The translations under genes and the position numbers were made by a program. This document shows, piece after piece, positions 56,562 to 64,000 of a DNA stretch of 64,000 nt; within the stretch, counting starts at the first letter, position 1; each line of letters opens with the position of its first letter. The notes beneath the pieces are model-generated. The model had not been told where the DNA came from. It did not search any database and saw only the letters and a list, made by a program, of their open reading frames with translations. The stretch lies in NCBI GenBank assembly GCA_964484325.1, contig CAZAEE010000001.1, positions 111,308-175,307 on the forward strand, read 5' to 3'. The DNA comes from CAYLXX01 sp964484325. GTDB taxonomy: Bacteria; Patescibacteriota; Microgenomatia; UBA1406; GWC2-37-13.

Positions 56562-57038
56562 TTATTTATACTTCCTTACAACTTCGTTAACTAGAGCAAA
56601 TAGCTCCTCATTTGACAAAAGTATTGTCGGGTTTGGCACCGGTTGGTTATCAAGTCGTTCCTGGTTTCTTGCTTTGTACGCTGCAAGAACTCGGTCTTTT
56701 ATATTAGGCTGCCAATATGAGTCTTTGATTTCCTGTTTTGGACTACTTGCAAACCGATATTTAGCCTCAAAAGTTTTTAGTAAGGCTCTCATTTCTGGCG
56801 AGTTATTATATCGCTCATAGATCTGTACATCATCAATGTTTTTTCCCAGAATCGGAATTTCTGTGTAGTTTTTGCCGACAATCTGAATTTCTCGATTAGG
56901 AAGCCAGATAGACCGACCGTAAACTGTTAATAAGTTTGCAAGGAAAATCTGGGGGTTTTCGTTTTGAACATTAATTGTCCAGAGAATCACTTTATTAGGT
57001 GAGAATTCACGTTCGACCAATTTTAGATATTCTGACAT
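56562..57038 (-). CDS. Uncharacterised soluble protein
   Basis: 158 residues; no signal or membrane helix. Segments such as VILWTINVQNENPQIFLANL and GRSIWLPNREIQIVGKNYTE suggest an alpha/beta fold; the C-terminal part is charged helix (LSNEELFALVNEVVRKYK). No family recognised. A minus-strand TATAAT lies 6 bases before the ATG, so it is leaderless. Confidence 0.65.
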   Translation of the reverse strand: MSEYLKLVEREFSPNKVILWTINVQNENPQIFLANLLTVYGRSIWLPNREIQIVGKNYTEIPILGKNIDDVQIYERYNNSPEMRALLKTFEAKYRFASSPKQEIKDSYWQPNIKDRVLAAYKARNQERLDNQPVPNPTILLSNEELFALVNEVVRKYK

Positions 57039-57111
57039 AGCTCTATTATACTATAAGATTTCCTAATGATCAAATATAGCCTTGAAGGAGATTTATCTAG
57101 GATGAAAAATG

Positions 57112-57184
57112 TGAGCCCACTGGGACTCGAACCCAGAACCAACAGCTTAAAAGGCTGCTGCTCTACCAATTGAGCTATAGGCCC
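57112..57184 (-). tRNA. tRNA-Lys (anticodon TTT)
   Basis: 73 bases on the minus strand. Acceptor GGGCCTA pairs with TGGGCTC (with G-T wobbles), discriminator A; D-arm with TAGCTCAATTGGTAGAGCA; anticodon loop CTTTTAA giving TTT; T-arm CTGGG TTCGAGT CCCAG. The CCA end is not encoded (CAT follows), so CCA-adding enzyme is needed. Confidence 0.95.
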
Positions 57185-57200
57185 ATCAGATGAAAGAATA

Positions 57201-57935
57201 TCACATTGTATCAACTTCGTGGGAAATCTTCAAGCTTGGATATTTTCGAGCAACTGTGGTAATTGCCGTTTCAAAAATAGCTTCAGTTTGTTTAAGCGGT
57301 CGTTGCATAGCCTCACCGAAAGGGTTTACGAGTTGATTTACTGCGGCTATGGATTGATTAGCTAAGTTACTTGAAACAGAAACGTACGAGTTTACTAATG
57401 AATTTGTTTCCAGAGTTTCATTTCTCAGCAGGAGTGCGACTTCTGAGCAATTATCAGCTTCAGATTTTTTAAGAATTGATTCTACTCTAAACGGCAGACT
57501 GTCTGGTGGAAGTCGATTGAGATAGCCTGCTGTGGCAAGGTAAAAAGGTAGATGCGAGTCTGGCAGCGTAAATGTCACTGACGAGACTTTATTAACATCT
57601 TTTTTTGAGTTTTCCGATGTATTTTGACTCAAGTTTTGTAGTTCTAGGCAAGCCTCTTGGCTACCTATCCAAGCTGATTTGAGGATACTCCCATATTTTT
57701 CCTCGATATATCTCAGGTTATTTTCAGGAACAAGATTCAAAAGCATGTTCAGACTACTTTGATAAGCTGCCTCTGAGAGTTTGTAGACTAAGCGGTCAAG
57801 TTGATTGGGTTGAAAGTCGTGTATTCTCTCAACGTTCGTCTTCGTAGCCAGAAAGCCACGAACCATCGTAATATAAAATGGATGAGGCAGATAGGAAGGT
57901 ATTTCCGAGCGAGATTCTTGAAGGTGATTTGTCAT
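57201..57935 (-). CDS. Uncharacterised soluble alpha-helical protein
   Basis: 244 residues, no signal or membrane helix. Mostly helical with long polar stretches (NQLDRLVYKLSEAAYQSSLN, NRLPPDSLPFRVESILKKSE, TEAIFETAITTVARKYPSLK). No family recognised. It is of similar size and style to the unknown protein at 8779, but I cannot show homology. TATAAT lies 9 bases before the ATG on the minus strand. It is 16 bases from the tRNA gene and read in the same direction. Confidence 0.65.
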   Translation of the reverse strand: MTNHLQESRSEIPSYLPHPFYITMVRGFLATKTNVERIHDFQPNQLDRLVYKLSEAAYQSSLNMLLNLVPENNLRYIEEKYGSILKSAWIGSQEACLELQNLSQNTSENSKKDVNKVSSVTFTLPDSHLPFYLATAGYLNRLPPDSLPFRVESILKKSEADNCSEVALLLRNETLETNSLVNSYVSVSSNLANQSIAAVNQLVNPFGEAMQRPLKQTEAIFETAITTVARKYPSLKISHEVDTM

Positions 57936-57984
57936 GTAGACTTTATTATATCATTTTCTCCTTGTGGAGTAGAGCTTCATCAGA

Positions 57985-57990
57985 TATAAT
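57985..57990 (+). promoter_or_regulatory. TATAAT -10 of the M16 peptidase gene
   Basis: Perfect -10 hexamer only 5 bases before ATG 57996, the closest of the leaderless set. Confidence 0.55.
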
Positions 57991-57995
57991 AGGGT

Positions 57996-59270
57996 ATGGA
58001 GCCTCGAGTTAGCACCTTACCCAACGGCCTTCGTATAGTGATTGTTGATACTAAATCTTTCCCGACCGTGACGACTCAGCTTCTTGTAGGTGCTGGTTCC
58101 CGATACGAAACAAAAGACAACAACGGTATTGCTCACTTCTTCGAGCATATGGCTTTCAAAGGTTCTAAAAAATATCCCAGTTCCTTCATTATTTCTTCTG
58201 CAATTGAAGGTGAAGGAGGTATCTTTAATGCATTTACTGCAAAAGATCATACGGGTTATTGGATCAAGTCATTATCTGAAGATTTTCCGACCGTGATCGA
58301 TTTGCTTTCAGATATGATACTGAATCCACTACTTTTAACTGAAGAAATTGAGCGCGAGAAAGGTGTTATAGCAGAAGAAATCAATATGTACGAAGATACA
58401 CCTTACAGAAAAGTTGGTGAGCTCTATGATAGTTTGCTGTATCACGGGAATGGTCTGGGTTTCGAAATTGCCGGTAAAAAAAGTACTGTCGTAAACTTCT
58501 CTCACCAAACATTTTCAGACTACATTGGCCAATTATATCATCCTCAGAATGCAGTCTTAGTTATTGCCGGAGGAATAAAGTACATCAAAGATCTTGATAA
58601 ACTAATCGTTGAGAAATTTGGACAATGGAATGGTAAAACTGCAATACAATTTACGCCCGTGAAAGAAAATCAAAAGAAGCCTGCTCTGACAATAAAATAT
58701 AAAAAAACTGAACAAGCCCATTTCTGCCTTGGATATCGTGCTTTTTCATTTAAAGATCCTCGTCGATTTACCTTGTCGATCTTATCTACCATTTTAGGTG
58801 GTGGTATGTCTTCACGTCTTTTTACAGAAGTCAGAGAAAAGCGTGGTCTTTGTTATTACATATCAACCGGTCGTGAGCTTTATCACGATGTTGGTAATAT
58901 AACAACCCAAGCTGGTGTCACGAATAAAGCGGAAAAAGTTATGGAAGCGATTGAAGTGATTATTGAAGAGCATAAAAAAATTAGTCTTGGATCAGTAACA
59001 GAAGAAGAAGTCAACAAAGCTAAGGAACTCATCAAAGGGAGAATAATGTTATCCATGGAAGATTCATCAAATGTTGCTTCATATTTTGGTACAAAACTTT
59101 TGCTTGAAGATAAAATAACCACTCCCCAAGAAACCATTGCTAATATCGAGAAAGTCACTTTAGAACAGGTAGTTAATCTGGCAGAAGAATACTTTAAACC
59201 CGAACGTTTAAATATAGCTGTGATCGGCCCTTTCCGAAAGTTAGACTTGAACCTCGCTGAGCGCATCTAA
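57996..59270 (+). CDS. M16-family zinc peptidase
   Basis: 424 residues, the size of a single-chain M16B peptidase. The inverted zinc motif HxxEH is present (IAHFFEHMAFKGSKKYP), with the third ligand region EREKGVIAEEINMYEDTPYR about 75 residues later. The C-terminal half has the usual R/Y pair region (GGMSSRLFTEVREKRGLCYY). Such enzymes degrade short peptides or process signal/transit peptides in the cytoplasm. Intact catalytic residues suggest activity. Confidence 0.92.
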   Translation: MEPRVSTLPNGLRIVIVDTKSFPTVTTQLLVGAGSRYETKDNNGIAHFFEHMAFKGSKKYPSSFIISSAIEGEGGIFNAFTAKDHTGYWIKSLSEDFPTVIDLLSDMILNPLLLTEEIEREKGVIAEEINMYEDTPYRKVGELYDSLLYHGNGLGFEIAGKKSTVVNFSHQTFSDYIGQLYHPQNAVLVIAGGIKYIKDLDKLIVEKFGQWNGKTAIQFTPVKENQKKPALTIKYKKTEQAHFCLGYRAFSFKDPRRFTLSILSTILGGGMSSRLFTEVREKRGLCYYISTGRELYHDVGNITTQAGVTNKAEKVMEAIEVIIEEHKKISLGSVTEEEVNKAKELIKGRIMLSMEDSSNVASYFGTKLLLEDKITTPQETIANIEKVTLEQVVNLAEEYFKPERLNIAVIGPFRKLDLNLAERI

Positions 59271-59319
59271 TTTTTTATAATATCCTCACTCCAAAAATTC
59301 CTCCTGTATACTTTCATAT

Positions 59320-60096
59320 ATGGCAGAAAATTATCTTTTAGCACCGTTTCTTTTCATCATTGGTACCGTGTTTGGTTCTTTTTTTGGTGTCTTAAGTGAT
59401 CGACTGCCAAAAGAAAAAACCATTCTTGGTCGTTCATACTGTGATTATTGTAAAAAAACTCTACAGGGGAGAGATATGATCCCGATCTTGTCGTATTTTT
59501 TATTGCAAGGGAAAACTCGTTGTTGTAAAAAGAAATTATCGTTTTTTTATCCGTCCGTTGAATTTATAACAGGAATTGCTTTTGTTTTAACCTGGTTTTT
59601 TTTGGGCCAAACTCCGGGGGAGAAGATAATATATGTGGGGATTGTTTCTGCGCTCATTGTAATATTCTTTGCTGATGCTAAATATCAGATTATTCCCGAT
59701 AGTATGCAGGTGCTTTTAATATTATTTGGTATATTTCTTAAGCTAACCTTGGGTTTACCGGGAGTAATTTTCATTATTTACAGTTTAATTGATGGACTAA
59801 TTATCTTGGCCCCGATACTATTTCTTTTTTTGATTACAAGAGGTCGGGGAATGGGTTTTGGTGATGTCAAATTGGCTTTTGTTATGGGTTTCTTGCTCGG
59901 TTGGCAAGGTGGATTAGTAGCACTCTACGTTGCCTTTATCACAGGATCGATTACGGGTATTATGCTTATGATTAAAGGTAAGAAGAAGTTTAAAAGTAAA
60001 ATTGCCTTCGGACCATTTCTTATAGTAGGTACTTTATCGATGCTATTTTTCCACGAGAACATATTTTATTTTCTATCTCGCTTCTTTCAAATCTAA
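59320..60096 (+). CDS. pilD: Prepilin peptidase / N-methyltransferase (A24)
   Basis: 258 residues, about seven membrane helices. The N-terminal methyltransferase part has GTVFGSFFGVLSDRLPKEK and the cysteine pairs CDYC and CC (zinc-binding). The catalytic aspartates are in FFADAKYQIIPD and GRGMGFGDVKLAF (G-x-GD motif). It cleaves and methylates type IV pilin-like precursors. It shows that pili are still assembled although the DNA-uptake genes comEA and comEC in this window are broken. TATACT lies 7 bases before the ATG. Confidence 0.94.
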   Translation: MAENYLLAPFLFIIGTVFGSFFGVLSDRLPKEKTILGRSYCDYCKKTLQGRDMIPILSYFLLQGKTRCCKKKLSFFYPSVEFITGIAFVLTWFFLGQTPGEKIIYVGIVSALIVIFFADAKYQIIPDSMQVLLILFGIFLKLTLGLPGVIFIIYSLIDGLIILAPILFLFLITRGRGMGFGDVKLAFVMGFLLGWQGGLVALYVAFITGSITGIMLMIKGKKKFKSKIAFGPFLIVGTLSMLFFHENIFYFLSRFFQI

Positions 60097-60582
60097 TTAT
60101 CTTCCGATGGCCTTAGTTGGGATCGGCGTAACGACTCTAATTCCTGTCTGCGTTGGGCTGACTACTGTCGAAATTGTTGGGATGGGACTTGGTCGTCCTT
60201 GAGGTTGGCCAATATTAACCGGTGCAGTTTCAATGATCAAATTAGATGACGGTCTGTATAAAATAGCTTTTCTGGCTTTTGTGTAGATCAACAACTTATC
60301 TCCATTTTGAGCATTACGAAAAAAAGGTTCCTTCAAAAGTTGTTTCACGTCAGTAACTGTAGCCAGAGTTGGGACTTCATCCGGAAGTTTCATCAACTTA
60401 CTGACTTTTGCTGTTACTTCACCGACTTCCTTTTGACCGATTGCTGTCGGATTTTTTATTAAATTTTGGGCGTGCTGATATTGACTATAAAAATATAACG
60501 TAGTTCCTAGAGATATTGCACAAACTGCAAGAAGTACCAAGATAATTAAGGCGGTTGAGGCAAAAGCAGATTTTGAGTTCAT
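60097..60582 (-). CDS. N-anchored extracytoplasmic protein, unknown function
   Basis: 161 residues. Membrane anchor STALIILVLLAVCAISLGTT (about 9-30), a helical stretch (QYQHAQNLIKNPTAIGQKEV), a compact domain (LMKLPDEVPTLATVTDVKQL, then NAQNGDKLLIYTKARKAILY and RPSSNLIIETAPVNIG) and a Pro/Thr tail. This type of protein is widespread in Microgenomates-like genomes in my recollection; function unknown. It abuts the pilD stop. Confidence 0.75.
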   Translation of the reverse strand: MNSKSAFASTALIILVLLAVCAISLGTTLYFYSQYQHAQNLIKNPTAIGQKEVGEVTAKVSKLMKLPDEVPTLATVTDVKQLLKEPFFRNAQNGDKLLIYTKARKAILYRPSSNLIIETAPVNIGQPQGRPSPIPTISTVVSPTQTGIRVVTPIPTKAIGR

Positions 60583-60684
60583 AGATAATCAAAAATGGAT
60601 AATGTATTTATTTCTACAGACTTAAGTAGAGTTTGTCAAGTAGGTAGAAAAGCATCAGTCGTGAACAAAATATCTCTTAGGTTA

Positions 60685-61638
60685 TCAATAAGCTCTGATG
60701 TAATACACGGATCGACCTTTTCCGTGTCCATACAGTAATTCAAGACTCGCCAGTTTAGAAAGGTCGCGTGATGCTGTAATCTGTGATATACCGAAAACTT
60801 TCTGAACTTTCTGATTCGTGATTCGTGAGCCGGGTTCTTGAAAGAGATTGAGGATCTCCCGTTGCCTGTCTGTGAGTTTCCAGAAAGACGGTGATGCTAA
60901 CTTTTGTTGCGATAAATTTACGCTCGTGGCAATTTTGATAAGTTGTGTCTCAATCGCCACGGCATAAAACTCCATCCAGATAGTCATTTTCGACTTATTA
61001 AAAGTCTCTTGAAGCGCGATTTTATACTTCTCAATATTCTTATAAAAAAATTCTTCAAATGTGAGCCAGCCTTGAACATCGAAACCGTATTTATTAAGAA
61101 TCATTGTGGCAATAAGGCTGGCGAACAGATCATTATTTTGCAGCAACGGTTGCATCTCGAGAATTTTGACATACATGATGGCTGCAAGAATCACAGGATG
61201 ATCAGGTCGAGGTTGCAAATAATCGAGGAGATGTTGAATTTCTTCTTGGCTTTTGTTGAGGCGTAGACCATCTCGTTTATCATCAAGTGAGATCATGGAA
61301 AGAATATTTTTGATATTCCTGTAGGTAATTGGAGATGTATTAGCGGTCCATTCCTCTGCAATAAAGTTTAAAACCTGTCGATATTTCACGACTTCGATCT
61401 GAAGCTGGGTGGTCGCTGGCCGTTGGCTGCGTGTAATGATCTTGATAATCGTTTCTGAGTCCAGAGAATAACCTCGAAGCATGAATGCGTAATGAATTCG
61501 TCTTATCATAAACTCCCACTTCATTTTAGAAGCATTCTTTGGAGAGATAGGCGTAAGGAGAATTTTTTGACGCAGAGCATCTGAAGAGTCTAACGACTTT
61601 CTTAACTCATAAGAAATGTAGTAGCTGAGCGACAGCAT
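60685..61638 (-). CDS. Degenerate Fic-fold protein with C-terminal winged helix (regulator)
   Basis: 317 residues. The middle part follows the Fic fold order (helices, then KILEMQPLLQNNDLFASLIA where an active Fic has HPF-x-[D/E]-GN-G-R), but the catalytic His, the Gly-Asn-Gly and the Arg are all missing, so AMP transfer is not expected. The C-terminus (about 250-317) is a winged helix: LTDRQREILNLFQEPGSRIT, NQKVQKVFGISQITASRDLS, KLASLELLYGHGKGRSVYYI. This fits a transcription factor that uses a dead Fic domain as a sensor or dimeriser. TTGACA/TACATT on the minus strand places the -10 six bases before the ATG. Confidence 0.7.
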   Translation of the reverse strand: MLSLSYYISYELRKSLDSSDALRQKILLTPISPKNASKMKWEFMIRRIHYAFMLRGYSLDSETIIKIITRSQRPATTQLQIEVVKYRQVLNFIAEEWTANTSPITYRNIKNILSMISLDDKRDGLRLNKSQEEIQHLLDYLQPRPDHPVILAAIMYVKILEMQPLLQNNDLFASLIATMILNKYGFDVQGWLTFEEFFYKNIEKYKIALQETFNKSKMTIWMEFYAVAIETQLIKIATSVNLSQQKLASPSFWKLTDRQREILNLFQEPGSRITNQKVQKVFGISQITASRDLSKLASLELLYGHGKGRSVYYIRAY

Positions 61639-61644
61639 GACATG

Positions 61645-61673
61645 AATGTATCATAATCTTATCTTTTTGTCAA
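61645..61673 (-). promoter_or_regulatory. Promoter of the Fic/winged-helix regulator
   Basis: Minus strand: TTGACA (61668-61673), 17-base spacer, TACATT (61645-61650), then 6 bases to the ATG. A GATAAGATT motif (61655-61663) lies inside the spacer, a possible operator. Confidence 0.65.
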
Positions 61674-61718
61674 TATGACCATTATACAGGTTAATTTGAA
61701 GCTAAAATAGATCTTTTT

Positions 61719-61740
61719 GATAAGATTAAGATAAGATTAA
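61719..61740 (+). repeat. Tandem 11-bp repeats GATAAGATTAA
   Basis: Two perfect adjacent copies (61719-61729 and 61730-61740). A third copy of the 9-base core, inverted, lies at 61655-61663 within the regulator promoter. They sit between two divergent genes that both encode DNA-binding proteins. Confidence 0.6.
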
Positions 61741-61758
61741 ACTCCTCTGAAATACCCC

Positions 61759-61809
61759 TTGACAACTGAAAAAAAATAATGCCTAATTAAGAATAGGTAG
61801 TACCTAGGC
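61759..61809 (+). promoter_or_regulatory. Probable promoter/operator of the MerR-TM surface protein
   Basis: TTGACA at 61759-61764 with only a poor -10 (CCTAAT, 61782-61787). Downstream is a 13-bp perfect palindrome TAGGTA-G-TACCTA (61794-61806), nested inside GCCTA (61781-61785) ... TAGGC (61805-61809). A symmetric site just before a gene for a HTH protein is consistent with autoregulation. Confidence 0.4.
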
Positions 61810-61835
61810 AATGGTTAAGCAATACATAAATATTT

Positions 61836-64000
61836 ATGCCTAAATCAGCAAAAAATCAAAAATTAGTCTCCATTAGTCAAGCAGCTGCTCTTCTTGGAGT
61901 ATCGATTGATACAGTTCGTCGATGGGACAGAAAAGGGATTATAGCCTCTGTACGGCTTGACGGTAAAAATCGTCTTTTTAATATTGACAATATTAAGGAA
62001 CTAAAGAAGAACCAACCTCTCTCGATTTCTGAGGTTTCAGCCAAGCTTGGAATATCTCAAAGTACCTTGCGCAGGCTTGAAGCTAGGGGTCAGGTAAGGT
62101 CAGAAAGAAATCAGAATGGTGAGCGAATTTACAACCCCCAACACATTGAAGAGCTTTTGAGTTCAGGCAAATTCAGCTCAAGGCAGGAAGGTCCTCAAAA
62201 GAATCCGAAAAAGGATTTTGAGTCAGATGCATTTGTGGCCGAAGCAAGCGCGACCTTGGCTCAGTCAAGTAGTTTGCCATTGGGAGATCATGTACAGGAA
62301 GTACCCTCAGATTTGATTATTGAAGAAAAAAAAGATAATGAGCTTGAAGCAAAAACCACTCCTAAAGAATCACTTGGAACGTACCTTACAAATATCCCTC
62401 AAGCTCAGTCACAAAGGGTAGAGAATACTCGAAAATCGAGCTTCGATAGTCAAAGTTATATTCACCAGTTTTTCTCAGGGGCCAGCCTCTTGAAGAGAAT
62501 AGTCGTGGTCGGAGGTATGAGCTTGTTTGTTATCGCTGGACTACTAACGTCAGTGTTTTTTGCGTTTCATACTCCTTCGAATAACGTTATTCAACCTCTT
62601 GCGATAAACACCAACGCAGGTGAAGTTTTGGCAGATTCAGTCAGTCTGAATGCATCAGGCATTTTGAAGCCTTCTTTCATACGATTTAACTTGCCCGCCT
62701 TTTTTAATGACACTCTGACAGTCGTCAAAACAGCCACCATTGAAGGAAATTTGACTGCGCCAAATATCTTGTATGGAGTGACAGCTGGTTCAGGTATAAG
62801 TATCTCGGCCGGTCAAAATCCGATTATTACAAACACAGGCGTCACATCATTGCAAGGTTCAAGCGGACAGCTAAGTTTGAGTGCAGGATCTGGAATAAAT
62901 ATCAGTGGTTTAACGATTTCAAGTACAGGCATAACGTCGCTCACGGCTGGTTCGGGTATAAGTGTTGATGGTAGTACAATAACCAACGAAGACCCAGGTT
63001 CAGCTCAGAATATCTTTAAAACATTCTCAGTCTCAGGTCAATCTGATGTGACAGCTGACAATAATACCGATACTTTAACGTTCATCGCAGGTACCGGAGT
63101 TACTTTAACAACAGATGCTACCGCAGATTCGATTACCTTTTCGGCTTCAGGAAGCTCTGCTGCTTCGGGGTGGACCGATGGTGGAGCAAATGTTTACCTT
63201 ACAACCACAAGCGACAATGTCGGGATAGGTACAAGTTCACCCACGACAAAACTTCATATCGTGGGAGACACTACGTTTACTGGGAATCTTGTTTTCACCA
63301 CAAGTTCAACAATTGATCTAGTAAATTCTTCTACAACAGCGTTGAATACTGAAAATGGACTTTTGGACTTAGATACTTTGAATTCTCGGGTGGGTATAGG
63401 AACCACTGCGCCGACAAAAACGCTTGATGTTTCAGGTACTTTGAGAGCGACAGGCGCTTTAACCTTTTCAAATTATACGAACGTGAATGGAATACTGTAT
63501 ATAGCTGACTCTGGAGGGACTGTATCAGAGACTGCTACCGGTGGAGCAGGAATTTTATGTTTGACGTCGAACGCTGGAGGAGCGCCCCAGTGGGGATCGT
63601 GTAGCGGGAGCAGTGGTGTCAGCGGTACAGGTAGTCCGGGTGAAGTCACCTTTTGGGATACGTCAAGTACAATAAGTGGGGATAGTGCCTTTTTCTGGGA
63701 TAATACTGGAAAAAATCTCGGCATCGGCACAACTGCACCTGCTTACAAAGTAGATATAGCGGGAACGTTGCATAGTACGGGTGCTGTGAGGTTTGATTCG
63801 ACAGCTATTGTTGGTGGTACTCTTACGGCTTCAAATGGATTTGTTTTGACCACTGGCGCATTAAATTTAACGTCAACGTCAGGTACTGTTTCCTTAACTC
63901 TTTCTTCATCAACCACTGCCTTTAATGTAAATAATAGTCTGGTAGTTGACACCGCAAACAGTCGTGTTGGTATCGGTACCACCGCTCCAACTGTTGCCCT
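61836..64000 (+). CDS. Membrane protein with two MerR-type HTH domains inside and tail-fibre repeats outside (3' end cut)
   Basis: 721 residues visible from ATG 61836; it runs off the right edge. Two MerR-like helix-turn-helix units open the protein: VSISQAAALLGVSIDTVRRW (about 11-30) with FNIDNIKEL, and LSISEVSAKLGISQSTLRRL (about 62-81) with YNPQHIEELL. An acidic linker (about 105-215) leads to one membrane helix (about 220-243, RIVVVGGMSLFVIAGLLTSV). The exterior is a Thr/Ser/Gly-rich beta region with repeated units around VGIGTSSPTTKLHIVG, VGIGTTAPTKTLDVSG and LGIGTTAPAYKVDIAG, as in phage tail fibres and CPR surface proteins. The architecture parallels the 1268-residue protein at 29346-33152. 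It may be a membrane-tethered transcription factor or a DNA-anchored surface fibre. Confidence 0.85.
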   Translation, partial: MPKSAKNQKLVSISQAAALLGVSIDTVRRWDRKGIIASVRLDGKNRLFNIDNIKELKKNQPLSISEVSAKLGISQSTLRRLEARGQVRSERNQNGERIYNPQHIEELLSSGKFSSRQEGPQKNPKKDFESDAFVAEASATLAQSSSLPLGDHVQEVPSDLIIEEKKDNELEAKTTPKESLGTYLTNIPQAQSQRVENTRKSSFDSQSYIHQFFSGASLLKRIVVVGGMSLFVIAGLLTSVFFAFHTPSNNVIQPLAINTNAGEVLADSVSLNASGILKPSFIRFNLPAFFNDTLTVVKTATIEGNLTAPNILYGVTAGSGISISAGQNPIITNTGVTSLQGSSGQLSLSAGSGINISGLTISSTGITSLTAGSGISVDGSTITNEDPGSAQNIFKTFSVSGQSDVTADNNTDTLTFIAGTGVTLTTDATADSITFSASGSSAASGWTDGGANVYLTTTSDNVGIGTSSPTTKLHIVGDTTFTGNLVFTTSSTIDLVNSSTTALNTENGLLDLDTLNSRVGIGTTAPTKTLDVSGTLRATGALTFSNYTNVNGILYIADSGGTVSETATGGAGILCLTSNAGGAPQWGSCSGSSGVSGTGSPGEVTFWDTSSTISGDSAFFWDNTGKNLGIGTTAPAYKVDIAGTLHSTGAVRFDSTAIVGGTLTASNGFVLTTGALNLTSTSGTVSLTLSSSTTAFNVNNSLVVDTANSRVGIGTTAPTVA

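Noticed and set aside
61836..64000. Phage tail fibre gene
   Set aside because: The protein starts with HTH domains and a membrane helix and has no phage genes nearby; a cellular surface protein fits better.

Overview
This 64 kb window looks like a chromosome segment of a Candidate Phyla Radiation (Patescibacteria) bacterium, most likely of the Microgenomates (OP11) group. The evidence is the very compact layout, the AT-rich but not extreme composition, TGA used as a normal stop (so not the Gracilibacteria/Absconditabacteria code), many small N-anchored surface proteins with Pro/Thr tails, tail-fibre-like surface proteins, and several core genes carrying unusual extensions. The assignment is inference from gene content; no 16S gene is present.

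Layout. 1-8.7 kb: a partial glycosyltransferase, a carbonic-anhydrase-like protein, a CYTH phosphohydrolase, thymidylate synthase and dihydrofolate reductase, a small membrane protein, protein isoaspartyl methyltransferase, tRNA-guanine transglycosylase, a VIT-type metal transporter and Met-tRNA formyltransferase. 8.8-16.6 kb: two unknown proteins, a candidate structured RNA, rho, a MOSC-domain gene remnant, a candidate attenuator with a 23-codon leader peptide, a CsoR-family repressor with its own operator, thioredoxin reductase, glutamate dehydrogenase and a LysM/M23 peptidoglycan hydrolase. 16.9-22.8 kb: an operon for a divergent F1-type ATPase. It has delta, alpha, gamma, beta and epsilon subunits, but no subunit a, a b-like subunit without a membrane anchor, and a c-like hairpin without the ion-binding carboxylate fused to a secreted beta domain. 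22.8-33.2 kb: an O-antigen-ligase-like protein with TPRs, a response regulator, a GlcG-like protein, a methyltransferase, a YrdC-like protein, a GAF histidine kinase and a 1268-residue tail-fibre-like membrane protein. 33.2-37 kb: an AT-rich gene-poor stretch, a PaaX-like regulator, and a decayed comEA-comEC pair (lost DNA-uptake machinery).

37-48 kb: RNase HII, two secreted proteins, secE-nusG-(small ORF)-rplK-rplA, a HEPN-like protein overlapping a P-type cation ATPase, transketolase and a diguanylate cyclase. 47.5-64 kb: tyrS-trpS, an RRM protein, an acetyltransferase, leuS with a Nudix domain inserted in its editing domain, a class A penicillin-binding protein, tRNA-Lys, an M16 peptidase, prepilin peptidase, a degenerate Fic/winged-helix regulator and, running off the right edge, a membrane protein with two MerR-type DNA-binding domains inside and tail-fibre repeats outside.

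Three themes tie the window together. First, most monocistronic or first-in-operon genes have a -10 hexamer only 5-10 bases before the start codon, which implies widespread leaderless mRNAs; this rule was used to choose several starts. Second, two unrelated giant proteins share one architecture: cytoplasmic DNA-binding-type domain, one membrane helix, tail-fibre-like exterior. Third, the F1-like ATPase operon looks like a modified rotary ATPase with a non-standard membrane part, reminiscent of the F1-like/X0 ATPases of mycoplasmas.
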